From: Cyprinodon diabolis
Taxonomy: Eukaryota > Chordata > Actinopteri > Cyprinodontiformes > Cyprinodontidae
Length of the DNA: 64,000 nucleotides
Reading direction: 5' to 3'
Assembly: GCA_030533445.1 (NCBI GenBank)
Contig: CM060065.1
Location: 26,148,474-26,212,473 of the forward strand
In this document: positions 43,827-58,559 of the stretch, piece after piece
Layout: each line of letters begins with the position of its first letter
How positions within the stretch are numbered: position 1 is the first letter of the stretch
The notes under the pieces: model-generated
What the model was told of the DNA's origin: nothing
The model's input: the letters and a program-made list of their open reading frames with translations, nothing else
Database searches by the model: none
Position numbers and translations under genes: made by a program

Positions 43827-46800
43827 AAAATTTTTAATGTACTAATCCAGTATTTAAAAATCTTAAAAGTTATAAAAACAGAATGCAATGAACAAAGTGA
43901 GTCTTATAATATTAATGACTAATTTGGCTGATTTGCTCTCTTGATATAAGCATTTAACTGTACTCATTAATACATTAGGAGGAACATGATCTGTTTTTAG
44001 GCGGATACTTGCATACAGATACATTCTATTTGTCACAAGAGGATTCATTTATTTCTGTTCTTGCAATGTTCAACTAATCAGACAGGTATATCACAAAGTT
44101 AGTCTAAATCAAATTCAAAGAGTGAAACTCTTAATGCAGAATTTTCACACAAAGTCCATGATCTGAACATTTATTGGTGTTCATTTTTATCAGAGCTTAT
44201 ATTTAATTAAAACCAAAAAAGGCCTTGTTGGTTGTGTGGTTAAAATTTGAATATTACACAAGAATCCAAAATGACACAAATATTCCACCCAATAAAAAAA
44301 CTATCCGCAAGGCAACACCTGACTGTGGGTTGATGTTGTATGAATTACTACATAACTGCTGTTTTCATGGAGACCATCAGCCTGTGATTCTGCTGAGGTG
44401 AATCCTAGGTTGCTCTAACAATGGCCTTTAGCTCATTTGTATTGTTGGGTCTAGTATCTCCGCTATTCCTATTGATAAAACTGCATAGTTTTTTGTGTGG
44501 TTTAGACCAGGTGGGTTTGCTGGTAAATTAAGCACATTGACAAGAGAATTAAAGCAGGTTTTGGTACTGTTGGCAATGAAAGCAGCTCCCAAGTGCTACT
44601 GTGAAAAGAAAGCCATTTGTTAAACCTTTGATGTAGGTTAAATCATCAACATATTGTGTTAAAGAAAATTTATACTTGGGGTCAATATAAAACAGTCCAT
44701 TCCTCTCTCTTCCTACTAGACAAGTTAAGATACTCTTATCGTGACTCTGGTTAAAAAAATGGCAACAGTCGTATTTCATCTCTTTGACACATCCATGTAT
44801 ACAGTAGGATATTCAAGGGGAAAAAAGCCAGAATTCATGCATCAGGACTGTAATCTCTTGACTAGGCTGGGCTGCACAATTCTTTTAATGCATCTTTCTT
44901 TGTTGTTTGTGGGGATTTTTCTGCTACAAATTGTTCCTCTGCTTAATTTTCCATTAGAATGCTTGGATACATCAGTGTGTGTACAGATAGCTCCTTTAGC
45001 AACGAGGCTTGGTGATCTAGTCTTGCGTAGAGTTTTAGTCACCGTCTGCTGAGCAGCTATCCAGTTTGCAGTCTTTCCTTGATTTCAAAGGTTTAGAACA
45101 TATTTCTATGTAAAAAAATAAAAATAAAAAACACTTCTAGATCTATGTAATGTTGAAACATTCCAAGAAATGTAATCTAATTCGCTGTATACCATAATCA
45201 TGAATAGAAACAAAAGTAAAAGCTTACATTTTATTACATTTTAGGTATAATCTTCATAGGTCTTAAATTTGTGTGTTGTTTTTTGTTGACAATTTGTTTG
45301 AAATAGCAAAAAAAAGAATGAAATCCAACTCATCACAGCGGTTTACAAAAACGGATACCCTGAAAAAGGATTATAATAAAATAATCTTACATTTGTTTAA
45401 TCCCTCCCCACTATGCATAAAGACCCATGTAAATAAGATAGATTGCTATTTAGTTATTTATTTAACATAAAAGTTATCAAATGCTATGAAAGGAAAACAC
45501 TTTTGCTATGTTGGAAGGATCTATTTGAAAAACGAACTCATGCACCCAAACGTCCTAAGTAAATATCAGCCAAGTCAATTTCATCTGAGGTCGTGCATGG
45601 TGATGCTCTGCCTGATATTGTTGTGGTCATGCTCAGTGTGTATGTGTTGTGGATGTGAGTGGATCCATCCAGCCAGTGGAGTTAGGGGCAGGGGTGGAGC
45701 TGGGATCAGGGGGGTTGCTTGGATGGACCAAGCATTTCTTTGAAGTCTAGATTCCAATTAAACCCCTGACTGAGTTCTAAGCGCACAAGAAAAATGACTG
45801 AGGTACATGACATGGCCAGGTCCCCTCGTTCAGCCAAGCCTCTCCTTTTTAGCCCCTTTGTCTCCCCGCAGCTCCTAATATTTATGATCACATCTCCTGA
45901 TACATCCCCCACAAAGGACGAAGAAAAAAAAGGAATAGAAAAGGGAATAAAAAAATGCAGAGGAAAAATGATGGGATTTTAAAACAAATGTAGCTTATTA
46001 CTGTGAAGAAAAAAAATACATATTATATATAAACATAAAAGAGGGGGACAATAACCTATAAAGCAGAATAAATTTACAAAAACTGGCTTTTTTTAAATAA
46101 GAATTTAAATGTCAATATTCATACATTTGATTCTGTTTAAAGCAGTCACATGAACACTTGCTTCTGTTTATAAAAGGTAGAAAGGTGCCAGACAGGATTA
46201 AAAGAATATATAAAGATCAAACACAATAAACTGTCTAACAAATGCAGAGACAAGCCTATTAGTAGGTGCATTTCATGAAAGCAACACAGCTAATTCCTCT
46301 GTCAAAATTACTAGTTTTCTGCTGCAGAAAAAGCTATTGAAATCTTTATTTGTTGGCAATAGATTTCTAGAAAAACATTCAAATGCTTCCTTAATAAAAC
46401 AATCTTTTCACTTAACAAAGAGCTTCAGTGGCAGTTATGTGCAGTAATTTTTGGTGTCATCAGTTTACCCCTGACAGTAAAAGCAAATGATACTGTATAT
46501 GTAATGTTACTCCAGCATAATGCCATTTAGCTTTGAAAACTTCACAAAACATCTTTACAAAACCAAGAATCAGGCTGCCATTGCGCACAGTTTTGCTTTC
46601 TCTTGAAAAAGTGGTGGTAAAACAGTGAAGGTGCACCCTAGCTGGGGGACATGTTTTTGTTGAAAGTGAATGGTGAAAAATGTCGGATTTCAGAGGTATC
46701 ACTCCTGCAAGGCAACCGCAGGCAATTCATACAGTACCTGGCACTATGTCTACACTCCTCCGTTTTTCTGTTTTTATTTCTGCACCTTTCATACGTGAAT

Positions 46801-49800
46801 TCTATTCACCGGCACACTCTGAACAACACACAGTAGGTAACGAAACATACTCCATAATTCATATAGCATTGAATTTAATTTCCTTTGCTCTTAAAACTAA
46901 GATAGATTAGCACAGACGTGTATCGCTGCTTTCCGAACTGAGTAGTCAACAACCTAACAACGCAAATACACAAACTAAACACACAAACATGCTCTGGAAT
47001 AAAATATTTAAAAGTGACACAGACACCTGGTCAAATGTTCATATGATTCTCAAAGGAACCACCCGGAATAAACCACTTCCTCCAGGGAGATAGGAGGAAA
47101 AAGAAAAGAAGTAAAACATTTGAGGTAGCAGATTCGAGCGGGAAGATGAGCTTTCTGTGATGAAGGATCCAGAGATGAAATGAAGCAGGAAGGGGTTAAG
47201 ACCAGGAGCAGACAACCTTTTATCACACCGGAGGAAGACAGGGAGCTGAAAGGCAGAGAATGGTAAATATTTCAAGATGATGGGTGACATAAACAAAAGG
47301 TTTACTCTCATTCCCACTTTTTAAGTTTCAAAATTTCAGGCTGGTAATTCATAACAGCACTTCCTGCTGACACAATAACACAGCACTAAAGAATACACCA
47401 CAGCAACTCAACAGAAATTTCAATATCTGCCTCAACTAAGGGTTCGATTCCTCAACCTGAGGTAAAATAAGATCTGTTTTCCTATTAGAAACATTTAAAA
47501 AAAATAAATCACACATTTAATAATTTGATAATAATAATAAATACAAATCAACGTCTTTCAAGGACTTAGTTATAAAAATTTCAGCTTGTTTTTATTTTAT
47601 AACAAGTTCTATTAAACGACCTCCTTCTGTCGGGTAAGGGGGCACTTGGCCTCAACTCCATGTCACAGATCAGTCTGTCAGAGCGCCTGTGAAAGCCAGA
47701 TAACCCTTTGATGGAGAGTACTGGTGGTTACTGTTGTCTCTACCCTCTACCTTTCCCTTCGAGCACATATGAAGATTTATTGAAGGAGAGGGCCAGGCAG
47801 GCCACGATGGCAACAGAAAAGGAAGCAGAAAGAACAGAGGACGGAGGAAGACACACCAGGGGGTGATGGGAGCTACTCTGACCTGCTTCAGAGGACACAG
47901 TGCTCAGGTATCAGCCCCATGGTTATCTGGCGGCTCTGTGGGACATATAACCGTTCTTTCTCCGCTCAAACAAAGGATGATAGACAAACCGTGTGTTCAA
48001 AATTATATAGGAAGCTACATCAGTTACTGTTAATTATGTTTTACTGTTTTTACTATTTATTAGAAGAAAAAAAGACAAATATATTGCAATCTCAGTAGTA
48101 AAAAAATATTTTTGATACAGATCTTATTGACATTACTTTTTTAAAGAAGTCAAAGAATCCAATGACATTGTTACAGGAAAGTATCATAAAATTGGGATAA
48201 TTAAAAAATTGTTAGTCTAAAAAGCTTAAAATACTCCAAGAACATGTTTCAGCAACAAAATGAGAGCATTTCATGTTTTGAATAAAATACAAATAACTGA
48301 ATATTATTAAGATTTATTATTACGAACATATGGACATTAAATTACCCAGGGAGAGTATGCACAGATACCACTACATTAAATAAGTATTTTCTGCTATTAA
48401 TCATTTTCAGTTTTAACCCATGTTTTACTTCATATGATCTCATTTACTTCCCTCCAGAGCTGACATAAATTCTTGCAGCATATGGCTTTGAAATACCGCA
48501 TATGTGGCAAATTGTTGCAAAGACAGAGGGAAAGAAAGACAAGGAAGATAAAAGGAGACAGAAAGAAAGTGCCAGAGAATAACGCAGCCGACTCATAGTG
48601 CCCTCTTCTGCTTGAAACCTGCATCATGCAGTTTTTTTTTGTTTTGTTATCAGCAAAAAAAAAAACAAATCTACCTGCCTCTAAACAAGGTGATGCTTTC
48701 ATATTTTACAGTTCTTCAAATGCATGATAGTTCATACTTTCTTGTGGGATTTTAATAGTATAAATAAATATTGCACTTTCATTATGTGGCAACATGAGGA
48801 ATCTAATAGTATTCCCCTCATTATATACCAAATACACAAATATATTAGTAAAACAAATCTTTGTAATATAATCAGTATAGAAATATTTGTTGTAAGGTAA
48901 ATTAATCAAAATTTTTCTTCTCTGTATTGTTAGTAAAAAGAGAGTATTATTACAAAAGATTAAGAATTCCCGTTCACTGTAGAATTATTTTTTTTAGGTT
49001 TGATCTCTGAGTATTTTATATTTAAGAATGTTAAACAATTGAAGTCTAGATCTTTAAAAGTAGTGAACTTACCTTTTAATCTATCACAGAATCAGATACC
49101 AAGAATCACATAAAAATGCCTGCGTTATTACTTAATGGCCGGATTACAAATAACCTATAAATAGTTGGTCTCAATTTACCTGATAACACTGGGTGTTGGT
49201 TTTTATTTGTTTGTTTGTTTTTTGTTTTTTTCTAGCAGTTGTGCTGAGGCTGTGCAGCCCTGGGTAGACGCCCACGTTACCCATATCAAGAGGTGCTGCT
49301 AGAGAATTATGTCCATAATCTGTTTCCACTGACCTTCATGGTGCAGCACCTTTTGACCTTTGTTACTCTGTAGATGTTCAATTACTAAACCCTAAACCCT
49401 GATAGACCACAATTTTAATTTTTTTCTCATACCAGTGACATTTTTTATTTTTTACTTTTAAAGAAGTGCTTCTGTTTTTCAGCTTCGTGTGAACTTGAAA
49501 TCCTTTCAAGGATGAATATTCTCCTCTTGTTATGGTGCAGTCCAAAATGAAATGGAAAACACAAAGCTCTTGAATTTCCTGGGCTTATTACAAGAAAATA
49601 AAAAGTATTGTGTGCTGCAGTGTGTTCATACAAAGAAAGAATTCACTTGCCCTTGTGGGCATGTTTTACAGCTGAGTTCAGTACGTCCATACATGTCATA
49701 TTCACCTAAATATTGAAGGTGCATGCAAAAAAAAAAAAAAAAAGTAGCTTTAAGGGCTGTATTATAGTGTGCTAGCATGTGTAATCACCTGTTTTTATCA

Positions 49801-52305
49801 AACTATAGATTCAAAGATCAACTTTGGTCATTTGAGTTTAATGAAAGCTGTGTACGTTAAAACAGTCATTATACCAAACAAAAGAGACAACCAGGTAAGC
49901 AGACAGCACGAGTTGGGGAGATGCAGACATAAAGGACCCCAGTATTTGTGCCCTTTAGGTTGACTCAAAACCTTGTAACTTATTCTTCAAGCCCCCCACC
50001 CCTTCAAATACACACACACACTCCCTGACTCGCTCTCACACACCTCTTTCCACCAGCTCCACTCTGAATAGAGCAGAAGTGAAGAGGAGCCAAGGACACA
50101 TGCTGTTTGCCACCCCTCTTTCACATCCCTATTCCTCCTCAGATACCTCCTCCATTATTCATATTAAAAAACAGAGTGATGTAAAGATGAATAATAAATG
50201 CAGTCAACACAAAAAAAAAGCCGGCCGACCGGTGCTGCCACTGTGGTCAATTCATTGAATTTATTTATATCTATCCATGGGAAGTTTTAGGACAAAACCA
50301 GTTAGATTTAAGGTTCAAAAACCTCTCTAGACATTCCATTTGAATTTACTTTTTAATTTAAGATCTTAAAAAGATATAGAGGAGCTAACCCAACCTGAAA
50401 ACATGTGTTGTAGAAGGAAAGTGATCCCTGAGAGGTTTGTGTTTGATACTTCAAAGCTACAGTAGCTGTCTGAAATACATCAACAAACTTACTGCGGGAG
50501 ATCTACACACTATGCAGCTAACACAAAACATTCAACTAAAGCTGTGATACCGACCAAAGAATTTTATGACCAAGATAGAGAGAATGATTACATAAAGGCT
50601 GAATCGCTGTGGAATAACTGCATTATATTATACACTGTTTCCTGAGGTTTAGTGTCTTGTACAAACATTTTATTCTAGTCCAATACAGTATACATTTTTT
50701 TTCTAAAAGAGAGCAAAACAGGATTACACTTCATGTAAAAAAAAAAAATATTTCAAAATACAAGAATTCAAGAGAAAAGTCTATCAGCCCACTGTGCCTC
50801 TTTAAGGATGACTAGATAACTGCTTTTATCTTCTTAATGTGATTCCTAAAAAATTCTGTCCTTTATTTCTTGAACTTGAGATGGTATAGATCAAAAACAT
50901 CCTTGATGTTTGCTCTGTGATTAACATTACAAAAATTCCCCATGCAGTGCTTCACAATTAATATGAGTCCGACACATTGGCTGTCTGACTGAATATCTAA
51001 TAGAAAAACAAAATGGGTGAGGACTGCATTTTGTTTTCAATGTTTTGCTCAAGCGGAGCAATGCCGTCAAGCCTGCTTTTTTTTCTGAATGTCAGACAAA
51101 AAAAGAGAGAAGAGATGGAGAGGGAGGGATCCTGGAAGATGGGGGAGGAAAAAGAGGAGAGATGGAGCCGCTGACATGCACTTGTCTCCAATCTCTTCGA
51201 ATCCATTGCACAATTCATCTGCTTTGTCTCTTCTGCTACGGATGAGGACAATCAGACCAGACGCCCATTAGATTCTTCATACTGCCCCCCCCATGTACCC
51301 CCCAACACACACACCCCAAACACATTTTTTTTTTTTGTGACATGCTGACTGAAGGAAAGCCAATGCGATTCACAAGCCTCCCCAAACGGGGAAATGTCAG
51401 AAAAGGAACCCACATCAAAACCAGGTTGTCATGGAGATGCCAGAGAGAGAGAGAGTCCAGAAATTACAGTTACACATAGAAGCTGAAATACATAAACTGT
51501 CAGGCTTTTATGCACATCCTGACAAAAAGACACACAATATATGTACAACTGTAATGTGTACATTTTGAAAATAAATATCTTTTTACTGTTAACAGGTTTT
51601 GGGGACTTCAGGAATGACTGCAAACATCGATGGAATGATTAGAACAAAATGGTAAAAATTTTAATTGTATATTTACATGCAAATTTAGTAAAATTAATAT
51701 TTGCTTAAATGCAAAATTACCTTATTTGAGAGTTTTACTTTAAAAAGAAAATTTGATTAGAAATAAATCTGAATCCGCACTATTTACAAATGGTGCAGTA
51801 ATAAGATAAATATGGTGTAACAGCTTAGAAATGATAATAATAGCATATTTTCCTTAAGAAGAAATGGATAGTCGTTTTCTCACTTCAATACCTGAGCATT
51901 TGTGTTTAAAAGTCTTCTCAAAGAAAATAAACCAGAAAAAAAAATTATTGACAAATAAATCGACTCCAGTTCTTGGCAGATCTCTAAATGCTTCAGAGAA
52001 ATTCGACAACTGTCATGTGACCACAGTGTCCATCCACAGTAGCCATTCCTCAGCCAACAGTGTTATCAGCATTCTTCCTGGAATGCTTGGCATTTCAATG
52101 ATTTTTCCCCCACAACAAAAATAGGAGAAAAAGAGAGAAAGAATGATGGAAGTAAGAGGATAAAAAATGTGCTCCTTCGCCCTCCTCCTTTAGAAGGATG
52201 CCAATACTTAGCTTCTGCTTTTTTGAGCGCACTACACAAGTTCTTCCCTATAGTACAAGAGGATCCTCTGTCCCAACAGCCATATTCATACACCACCAGG
52301 CCTTG
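43824..52305. other. Long non-coding stretch, no gene recognised
   Basis: No exon, RNA gene or bounded transposon could be supported. Blocks at 47640-47950 and 50040-50210 are of higher complexity and may be conserved regulatory DNA. Poly-A/T and CA-rich patches occur at about 49207-49233 (T/G-rich), 49727-49743 (A-run) and 50011-50045. Frames up to 103 codons, often overlapping on opposite strands, have no recognised domain. Confidence 0.45.
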
Positions 52306-52309
52306 CTGG

Positions 52310-52600
52310 GGTCATTTTATTGAGGTTACCCAGCTCTGTGCTAAATAAAAAAGTGGAGATTGAGGGATATTAATGGTAAATGTGGCATGGTTACTGATTT
52401 AATACGCTTTCTCTGCCCTCCCTTTTTTCTTTGTTTGGCCAGAGGAGCTGAAGGCTTAGGGATAAAGGTACTGCTCAAATCATGAGACAGGGATAAAGCC
52501 AGGAAGAGATAGCGAGCACTGACCCAACGACAGAGCAGTGGATAATTAAAACACCCAGGGCCCCCGAACTGCCCTCATCCATCTCTTCATCCTTTTTCTA
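52310..52600. promoter_or_regulatory. Candidate conserved non-coding element
   Basis: Contains GGTCATTTTATTGAGG, GATATTAATGGTAAATG, TTCTTTGTTTGGCC, GGATAAAGCC and GTGGATAATTAAAACACC. No frame or repeat. This is inference from motif texture and contrast with the flanks. Confidence 0.27.
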
Positions 52601-55600
52601 AGGTTTTTCTTCTTTGCTTACACACTCACACTCTCCCTTCACCGAAGAAAACTCTCTCTCACACACACACACAGCTCTGGGTTGCAAAACATAAGCAAAG
52701 CATATCAAAATGTTGACTTTCTAACGCTGAGATCCACCAATGAAAGACCATGACAGAAAAATCCCTTCCACTAACTTAGTGCAATCTGTTTAGTTTTCAT
52801 CTGAACATTTTTCTGCATCATAAATGATTTTCGTTTTTATTTGATTACTCCCAGACAGTCTGCCTCCACTGTCTCATAAAAAAACAAAGGATGGGGACAA
52901 ACTGGCACACAAGAACTTAGTCTGTTAAATTGATAAAATGTTGCTGCTCTTTTTCTTCAAATAATGTCTTTAACAATGTTATTATTTATCAAATGTAAAA
53001 AATAAATGATGTAGCTTTTAAACTAAAGCTCTGCATTTGAAATTTCATACTGGGCATAACACTGATTTAAGATCTACAGAGAGGAAATCAACCATAATCT
53101 GGCTTGTGAGCCACAGTGAAGATCAGAAAGATTCTGCACACCATCATAAAGAAAGAAAAAAGCCAATGGATGTCTGTGCATTATTTAAGTTTATAGCAAC
53201 CAGGCAGAAGACAAGGCACGAAAATTGTGTGTGTGTGTGCCTGTCTGCTTGTGTCAGGTGATCACAATGCTCCAGCCTTGAATTTGCAGCTGCTAACCGC
53301 ACTGGTGGGCAGGCCACACTGCCCTCTCTTGGTGGCTCCAAAACATTGCTGCTGAGAGTATATATAAAAACAATCACATCCCCAATTTTAACGCCATCTT
53401 CCATCCTATATTACTTAGCCAGTTTACTTATCTTTGTGTTTGCTAAAACTAGTTCTTGTTATTTTTTTAAGATGTAGCCTTACAAGTGTTTGCTTTGCTT
53501 TAATGTTGATTAAGTGTGAGTGACTGAACGTGCTAGTTAACTCAAAGCCAGTCCATATGTCATTGTGTGGTCCCTGACTGAGCCCAGCAGAGCCTAAGAG
53601 AATCCCATGAACTGCCTGGGAATGAGGATGTGTGAAAGCAGGGATATGGCTGAGGAATAGCAGGCTCAGAAGGGACCCCCACACATCGCCCAGACTGAAG
53701 TCATTACCGGCCAGGCTTTGATTTCCACATGCAAAAACCTCAGGTTGAACACCAATGTGTTGTTCCCCCGAAGCACAGCTTCTGCTAAATGTGTTCATGT
53801 GGTTTCAGCTGTCTGGCTACATGGAGCAGTTTCGGAAAGACAGAGGGCAAAGTGCTAGCACTGATGAATTTTGAATGTGTTGAAGATGATTTATTAGAGC
53901 ACTTAAAAGGTCTGCAGGATGTCCTTCACACACAGCTCACCCCGTAATAGACCACAATGTGAACTGATACTGTTCCCACTAACCATGATATTGTTTACAA
54001 AGTCAGAGATTTGGCTTTAATGCTTCTAAGTGTAAAATCTGAAACACATCCACATTGTATTTGTCTATAGCTAGGGCAAAGGCATTCCTCATCTTTCTGC
54101 ATATATTTGTTTTTTTAGGCTCCAGACAGTACTGTCTGGAAAGGAGTTAAAGGGCATGGAAAGAAAAATTATCACCTGCTGGCTACTGATCCACTTGGTC
54201 GTGACTTAAACAAAAGATGCAAATTTCACTTATGTAAAAACTGAAAATCTTCCCAATTTTGAAACAATTTATTTCCCCTGTCTTGTAAAATAAAATACAA
54301 TGTTACCAAACTATTAGCATAATAGATAATTAATTAAGCTTTTTAACTTAATTTTAAAAACCAAAATTCCAGAAAATAAAAGGAGGAGCATCAAAGGTAT
54401 ATCTTATATAGCATATTTGAGAGAGAAATAAATCACAACTATTTAAGAAAAAAAAGTTGTTTGATCGCTGTCATTTTAGACAAGGTCAAGGATACAACCT
54501 TTACATAGTATGTAAAAAAAGATTCACTGCAAGTCTCACCCTAATCAATGTTTTTTTAGATGCATCGGTGAAAAATCGAGTTGCAAAATTTTTTCACCAT
54601 TTGTAAGGTAGAAAGGTAATTGACCATTCTAAAAATGTAATGTAATGTATTATATTATTGGCTCAGACTGAATAGCATTTATTTTAAACAGATGTTTTAA
54701 CAAAAAAAATGGATCTGATCAGTGCGTTTACTGTTTCAGATCAAACAGTGGAATCTATGTTTTAATCTATGTTTATCAGGGAGGTGAAATAATTCAGTCA
54801 GTCCAGTCTTCTGTCCACTAAACTCTGCAAGCTTGACTTGTGAAGTGAATTCTGTCATCTGGACTTGCCTGCAGGAAATCCCAGCAGACTGTGTGCAGCT
54901 GAAAATTTCTTCAAAGGGGGGGCACCAAACAGCAATTTAAGACGCATACAAGTTAGATCGTAAGTAGAAAAAAAAAATTTGCTTGAATCATTCATTTCCA
55001 ACAACAAAAATAACATACAATTTTTTCCTGCTCTGGATGAACCAGCCACTTATTGTGCCATCCCCACCTGTAATGAAATCTGCATCTGTGGTTGTTGTGG
55101 TTCATCTGAGCTAAAACTTGCCAGAAAAGGATGAGGGTGTTTGACATTTGGGCCTTAAGAGTGTCCAAGCTTTTACAAACAAAGTGGTTCACAAATATAT
55201 TAAAATGGAAAAATACTATTAACAGTGAAATTTAACAAGGAACACCTAGATACACTTTAGAAATACACATATTTGTAGAAAATGTTTTTCTTTTAATCAT
55301 TTTCAGCATTACTTATGGATTCAGTGTGCTTGTTTGAAATGTCTTATGCCATCTCTCAGCCAACGGCTTTCCTGCAAATCTGAATCCAGCGCAGGGTTAA
55401 AGTCAGCAACAACAGATCTAGCAGCTTTAGTCTCCAGAACAGCCAGCTTACACAGATAAGTGGGCAAGGCTGGATAAGCCTTGCTGAAGTATTCTATTAC
55501 ATTTCCAATTACTTTTTGGTAAGTAATACAGGCAGGTAAAGGAAGCTACTGCACAACATGAAATGTGTCTAAAAATTCTCAATTTCTATGGTTCCATAGT

Positions 55601-55655
55601 TCTTGAAATTATATTTTGAAATATAGATATTGTATGGGAAAAAAGGGGAGAACAA
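52601..55655. other. Non-coding stretch, no gene recognised
   Basis: A short (CT)n(CA)n run lies at 52649-52671. A minus-strand frame of 124 codons at 53424-53798 has no recognised domain and no splice or start context that supports a gene. Remaining sequence is AT-rich. Confidence 0.5.
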
Positions 55656-55659
55656 GCAA

Positions 55660-55990
55660 CACATTTAGTTGGGGATGCTACAGCTCTGGATATCAATCCC
55701 AACAAGTGGTCAGGGCCAAAACAGTCTGGATAACAGCTCTACGGCGTGGCCTGAGCAGCCCCCTCACAGCCAACACACAGAAACCAGGACCTCTAATAGG
55801 GACAAATTGGCAATGTCTGTGCGAGCCGATGCTGTGCGCTTGGAGCTGGGAATTGATAGTGATGCCTAATGATCCTCCTGGGTAGATCAATACCAATAAT
55901 CCTCTTTCCCACCTATTCTGCCTGTTGACGATGAAAAACCTAGAAGAGAGGGGTATAAAACCCCAGCCAATAGATAGGTCATAGAGTTCA
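55660..55990. promoter_or_regulatory. Candidate conserved non-coding element
   Basis: GGATATCAATCCCAAC, CCTCTAATAGGGACAAATTGG, GGGAATTGATAGTG, CCTAATGATCC and GGTAGATCAATACCAATAATC lie in a balanced-composition block. Overlapping frames on both strands (66-89 codons) are mutually exclusive and lack domains, so composition, not coding, explains them. Confidence 0.3.
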
Positions 55991-58505
55991 GGTCAAAAGG
56001 TGCTAACTTTTGCTCACACAATTAATGTTTTACAGACACTCTCAGAACTACAGATGTTTATATATTCAAATAGTGCAGTATTGAAGCAAACATAAGCTTT
56101 GACAGGTAAAACCACAAACACATTTAAGCCACTTTATACCCATGCACAGAGTCGTCAATATTTATTTTCTTTTATCTATTTATCAGTGTGTTCAGTTTCA
56201 CTTGCCATGAGGGCCTAGTTTATATCTATTATTTACAAAGCACTGGAACCACAGGCTCCAAAAAATTTCACTGAGATGCAGTTTGTAACAAAGAACATGT
56301 TTTTGGTAATATGATTTCTCCACCAAACCAACAAAAAATATAGCCTGCTGTAGTATTTTTAACTCAATTCTAGTCAAATTTTATGGGCGGGACTATGTTC
56401 AGAATGGCACCCAGGCTACAAAAAATATACAATGGCATATTATTCTTGTTGTTTCTAAAATTTTGAAAATTCGCTTACAAGCACAAATTCAATATTTTGC
56501 TACTATTCAACAACAAGATACCCTGTCTTTATTAATAAAGTACTGCTTTGCCTATTTTCACCAGATCATACTGCAGATGAAAGCCAAATGTTATTGTTAC
56601 TTTATTTTGGCAATTTGAAACATTTGTTTTATTTTTGGAATATAACAATTAATGATTAATAGTTAGAAAAAAATTATATATATCTATTTTAGCTAAAAAC
56701 AAAATGGAGAAACGAACTGAGCAGCCATGTCCAGCAATACCAGGGTAAGGCGAAGCATGCAGTCCCAACGGACCTACATGTGCATGTTTGTGTGTGTATT
56801 AGTGTAAGCTCTGAAGTCATAAAGCCTCACATCATTCTGGTGCACCCCGTGGTTGGCAGCTGATTACTCCCACCAAACACATCCATACACTTTATCCCAG
56901 CTGTCACAGTGCATACTCATTACCCTCTGCACCAGCCAGCTGACTCCACGAGGCCACGCCCTCCTGGACATGGCTCCGGGCCCATGCAGGGGAGTGAATT
57001 TATGCATATACTATCAAAGTATCTCTAAACATTGCCTATTGTTAACACCATATCAGCACTAGATATTAAAATGTACAAATGACTGATTGTTCGTGCCAAA
57101 AAATTATTTAATGCATGGGTAAATAATATAGAATCACTTTATTTTTGTTTTCCTTATTTTAGATAAATGTATTAAGTCAATGTTGTGTCTAAATTGAAGA
57201 ATGAATCAACATTGATCAATGGAAAGAGATTGTAGATTGTAGCTGAAGTATTTTTTTCTGTTATTAACATTTGTGAAATAACCATGTTAATTGATAAAGT
57301 GTTTTGAAAATAAATAAAACTGATTTGGGTGTGGGGGTGTTGGTCTGTTTATGGTTTCAAAAGCAACACATTCGGGTTTGAAATTACAGAAAATTGAGAT
57401 GTCAGTATTGCTTCTCATCTGGACTTCTAGGTCTAAGGTAATATACATTTTTCTTGTATTTAATTTGGCAAACCTACTATTATGACACATGTACTAGCAG
57501 ATGAATACAATATATAATAATCCATTCTTATATTGACGTTACAGTGCTTATTTTTGCAGTGTGAATATCTGTTTGCTACGTTTTAATGCCTTCTTTAAAG
57601 GTGCTGATCATGCCGATTTCAATCAAAGATTTTAAAGTACATAATAAAAACTGTAAAAGTAAATATTTTAGTAAAGATATTTCACATATGTGCTCTTTAT
57701 TAATGACTACTTTAATTCAAAAGACTTAAAAGAGGAGAGAATCTGAGTAGAGGGAGTGACTATTCAAACTTTAGACCCAACCTTATACCTTTAAAAATTG
57801 AATACCTTTTAAAAGGGGGTTTTTATTTTCTAAAATCAAGTAAGTAAGCCTAATTTGTCTGTTATTGCACCCTTTGGAAATAAATATCAAAAGTGAGGAC
57901 CGACCAACCACAAACATTAAACATGATTGGAAAAACAAATAAGTGTTTCAGTGATACAGATGGTCAAAATAAATCTAAAAATGTATGCTTTAAAAAACAT
58001 ATTGAAGTTAGATAGAAATAAAGATTGAAAACTTGCCGGAATAAAAAAAGAAGTTCAACATTTTCATCTGTTTAACAGTAAAAAACTGACACATTTAACA
58101 GTCATCCCAAAGAATTTGCCACAACCTCTGTGGTAACACACAATGAAACAGGACTACCAGTATGCAAACAAATTTAAGGAGATATATTGAAAAACGAACA
58201 GTACATTTTAGTAGAGATGGAGTCATTTAAGAAGCATGCACTCTGCGAAAACCTAAAAACCAGATTAAGGTCAGTGTAAACATAGAAGCAACAGTAATCG
58301 AAACAAGTAGAACATTTTATTTCAGTCAGCATTTTTACAAGACAGCTTTTTTCTCCCAATAGTCCACTTTTCTTGCCCCCCACTGTAGCTTAGCGCAGAG
58401 CTTAAACAGGAGTATTTAATTCATTACATCATTATGTCATCTCAAACTAATCTGTGCAGTGGTCTCAACTGCTTTGACATGCAGATGGTTCAGAAAAATG
58501 TCTGG
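55991..58505. other. Non-coding stretch, no gene recognised
   Basis: AT-rich, with a higher-complexity patch at 56840-57005 (TGGTTGGCAGCTGATTAC, TTTATCCCAGCTGTCAC) that might be regulatory. No genes or bounded repeats. Confidence 0.5.
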
Positions 58506-58511
58506 GGAGGT

Positions 58512-58545
58512 AAAAAAAAAAAAAAAAAGGGGGGGGGGGGGGGGG
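58512..58545. repeat. A17-G17 homopolymer junction
   Basis: Seventeen A residues (58512-58528) are followed directly by seventeen G residues (58529-58545). Such a purine tract can form unusual DNA structures and is also prone to sequencing and assembly error, so exact length is uncertain. Confidence 0.9.
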
Positions 58546-58559
58546 TCACAAAGCAGCAA

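Noticed and set aside
45486..45912. Overlapping 85- and 68-codon frames near a GC-richer patch
   Set aside because: They overlap on opposite strands with no recognised motif; not supportable as a gene.
53424..53798. 124-codon minus-strand frame
   Set aside because: No motif was recognised and there are no flanking exon signals.
55616..55896. Three overlapping frames on both strands, considered as an exon
   Set aside because: The frames exclude one another and lack known domains; a balanced-composition non-coding block explains them better.
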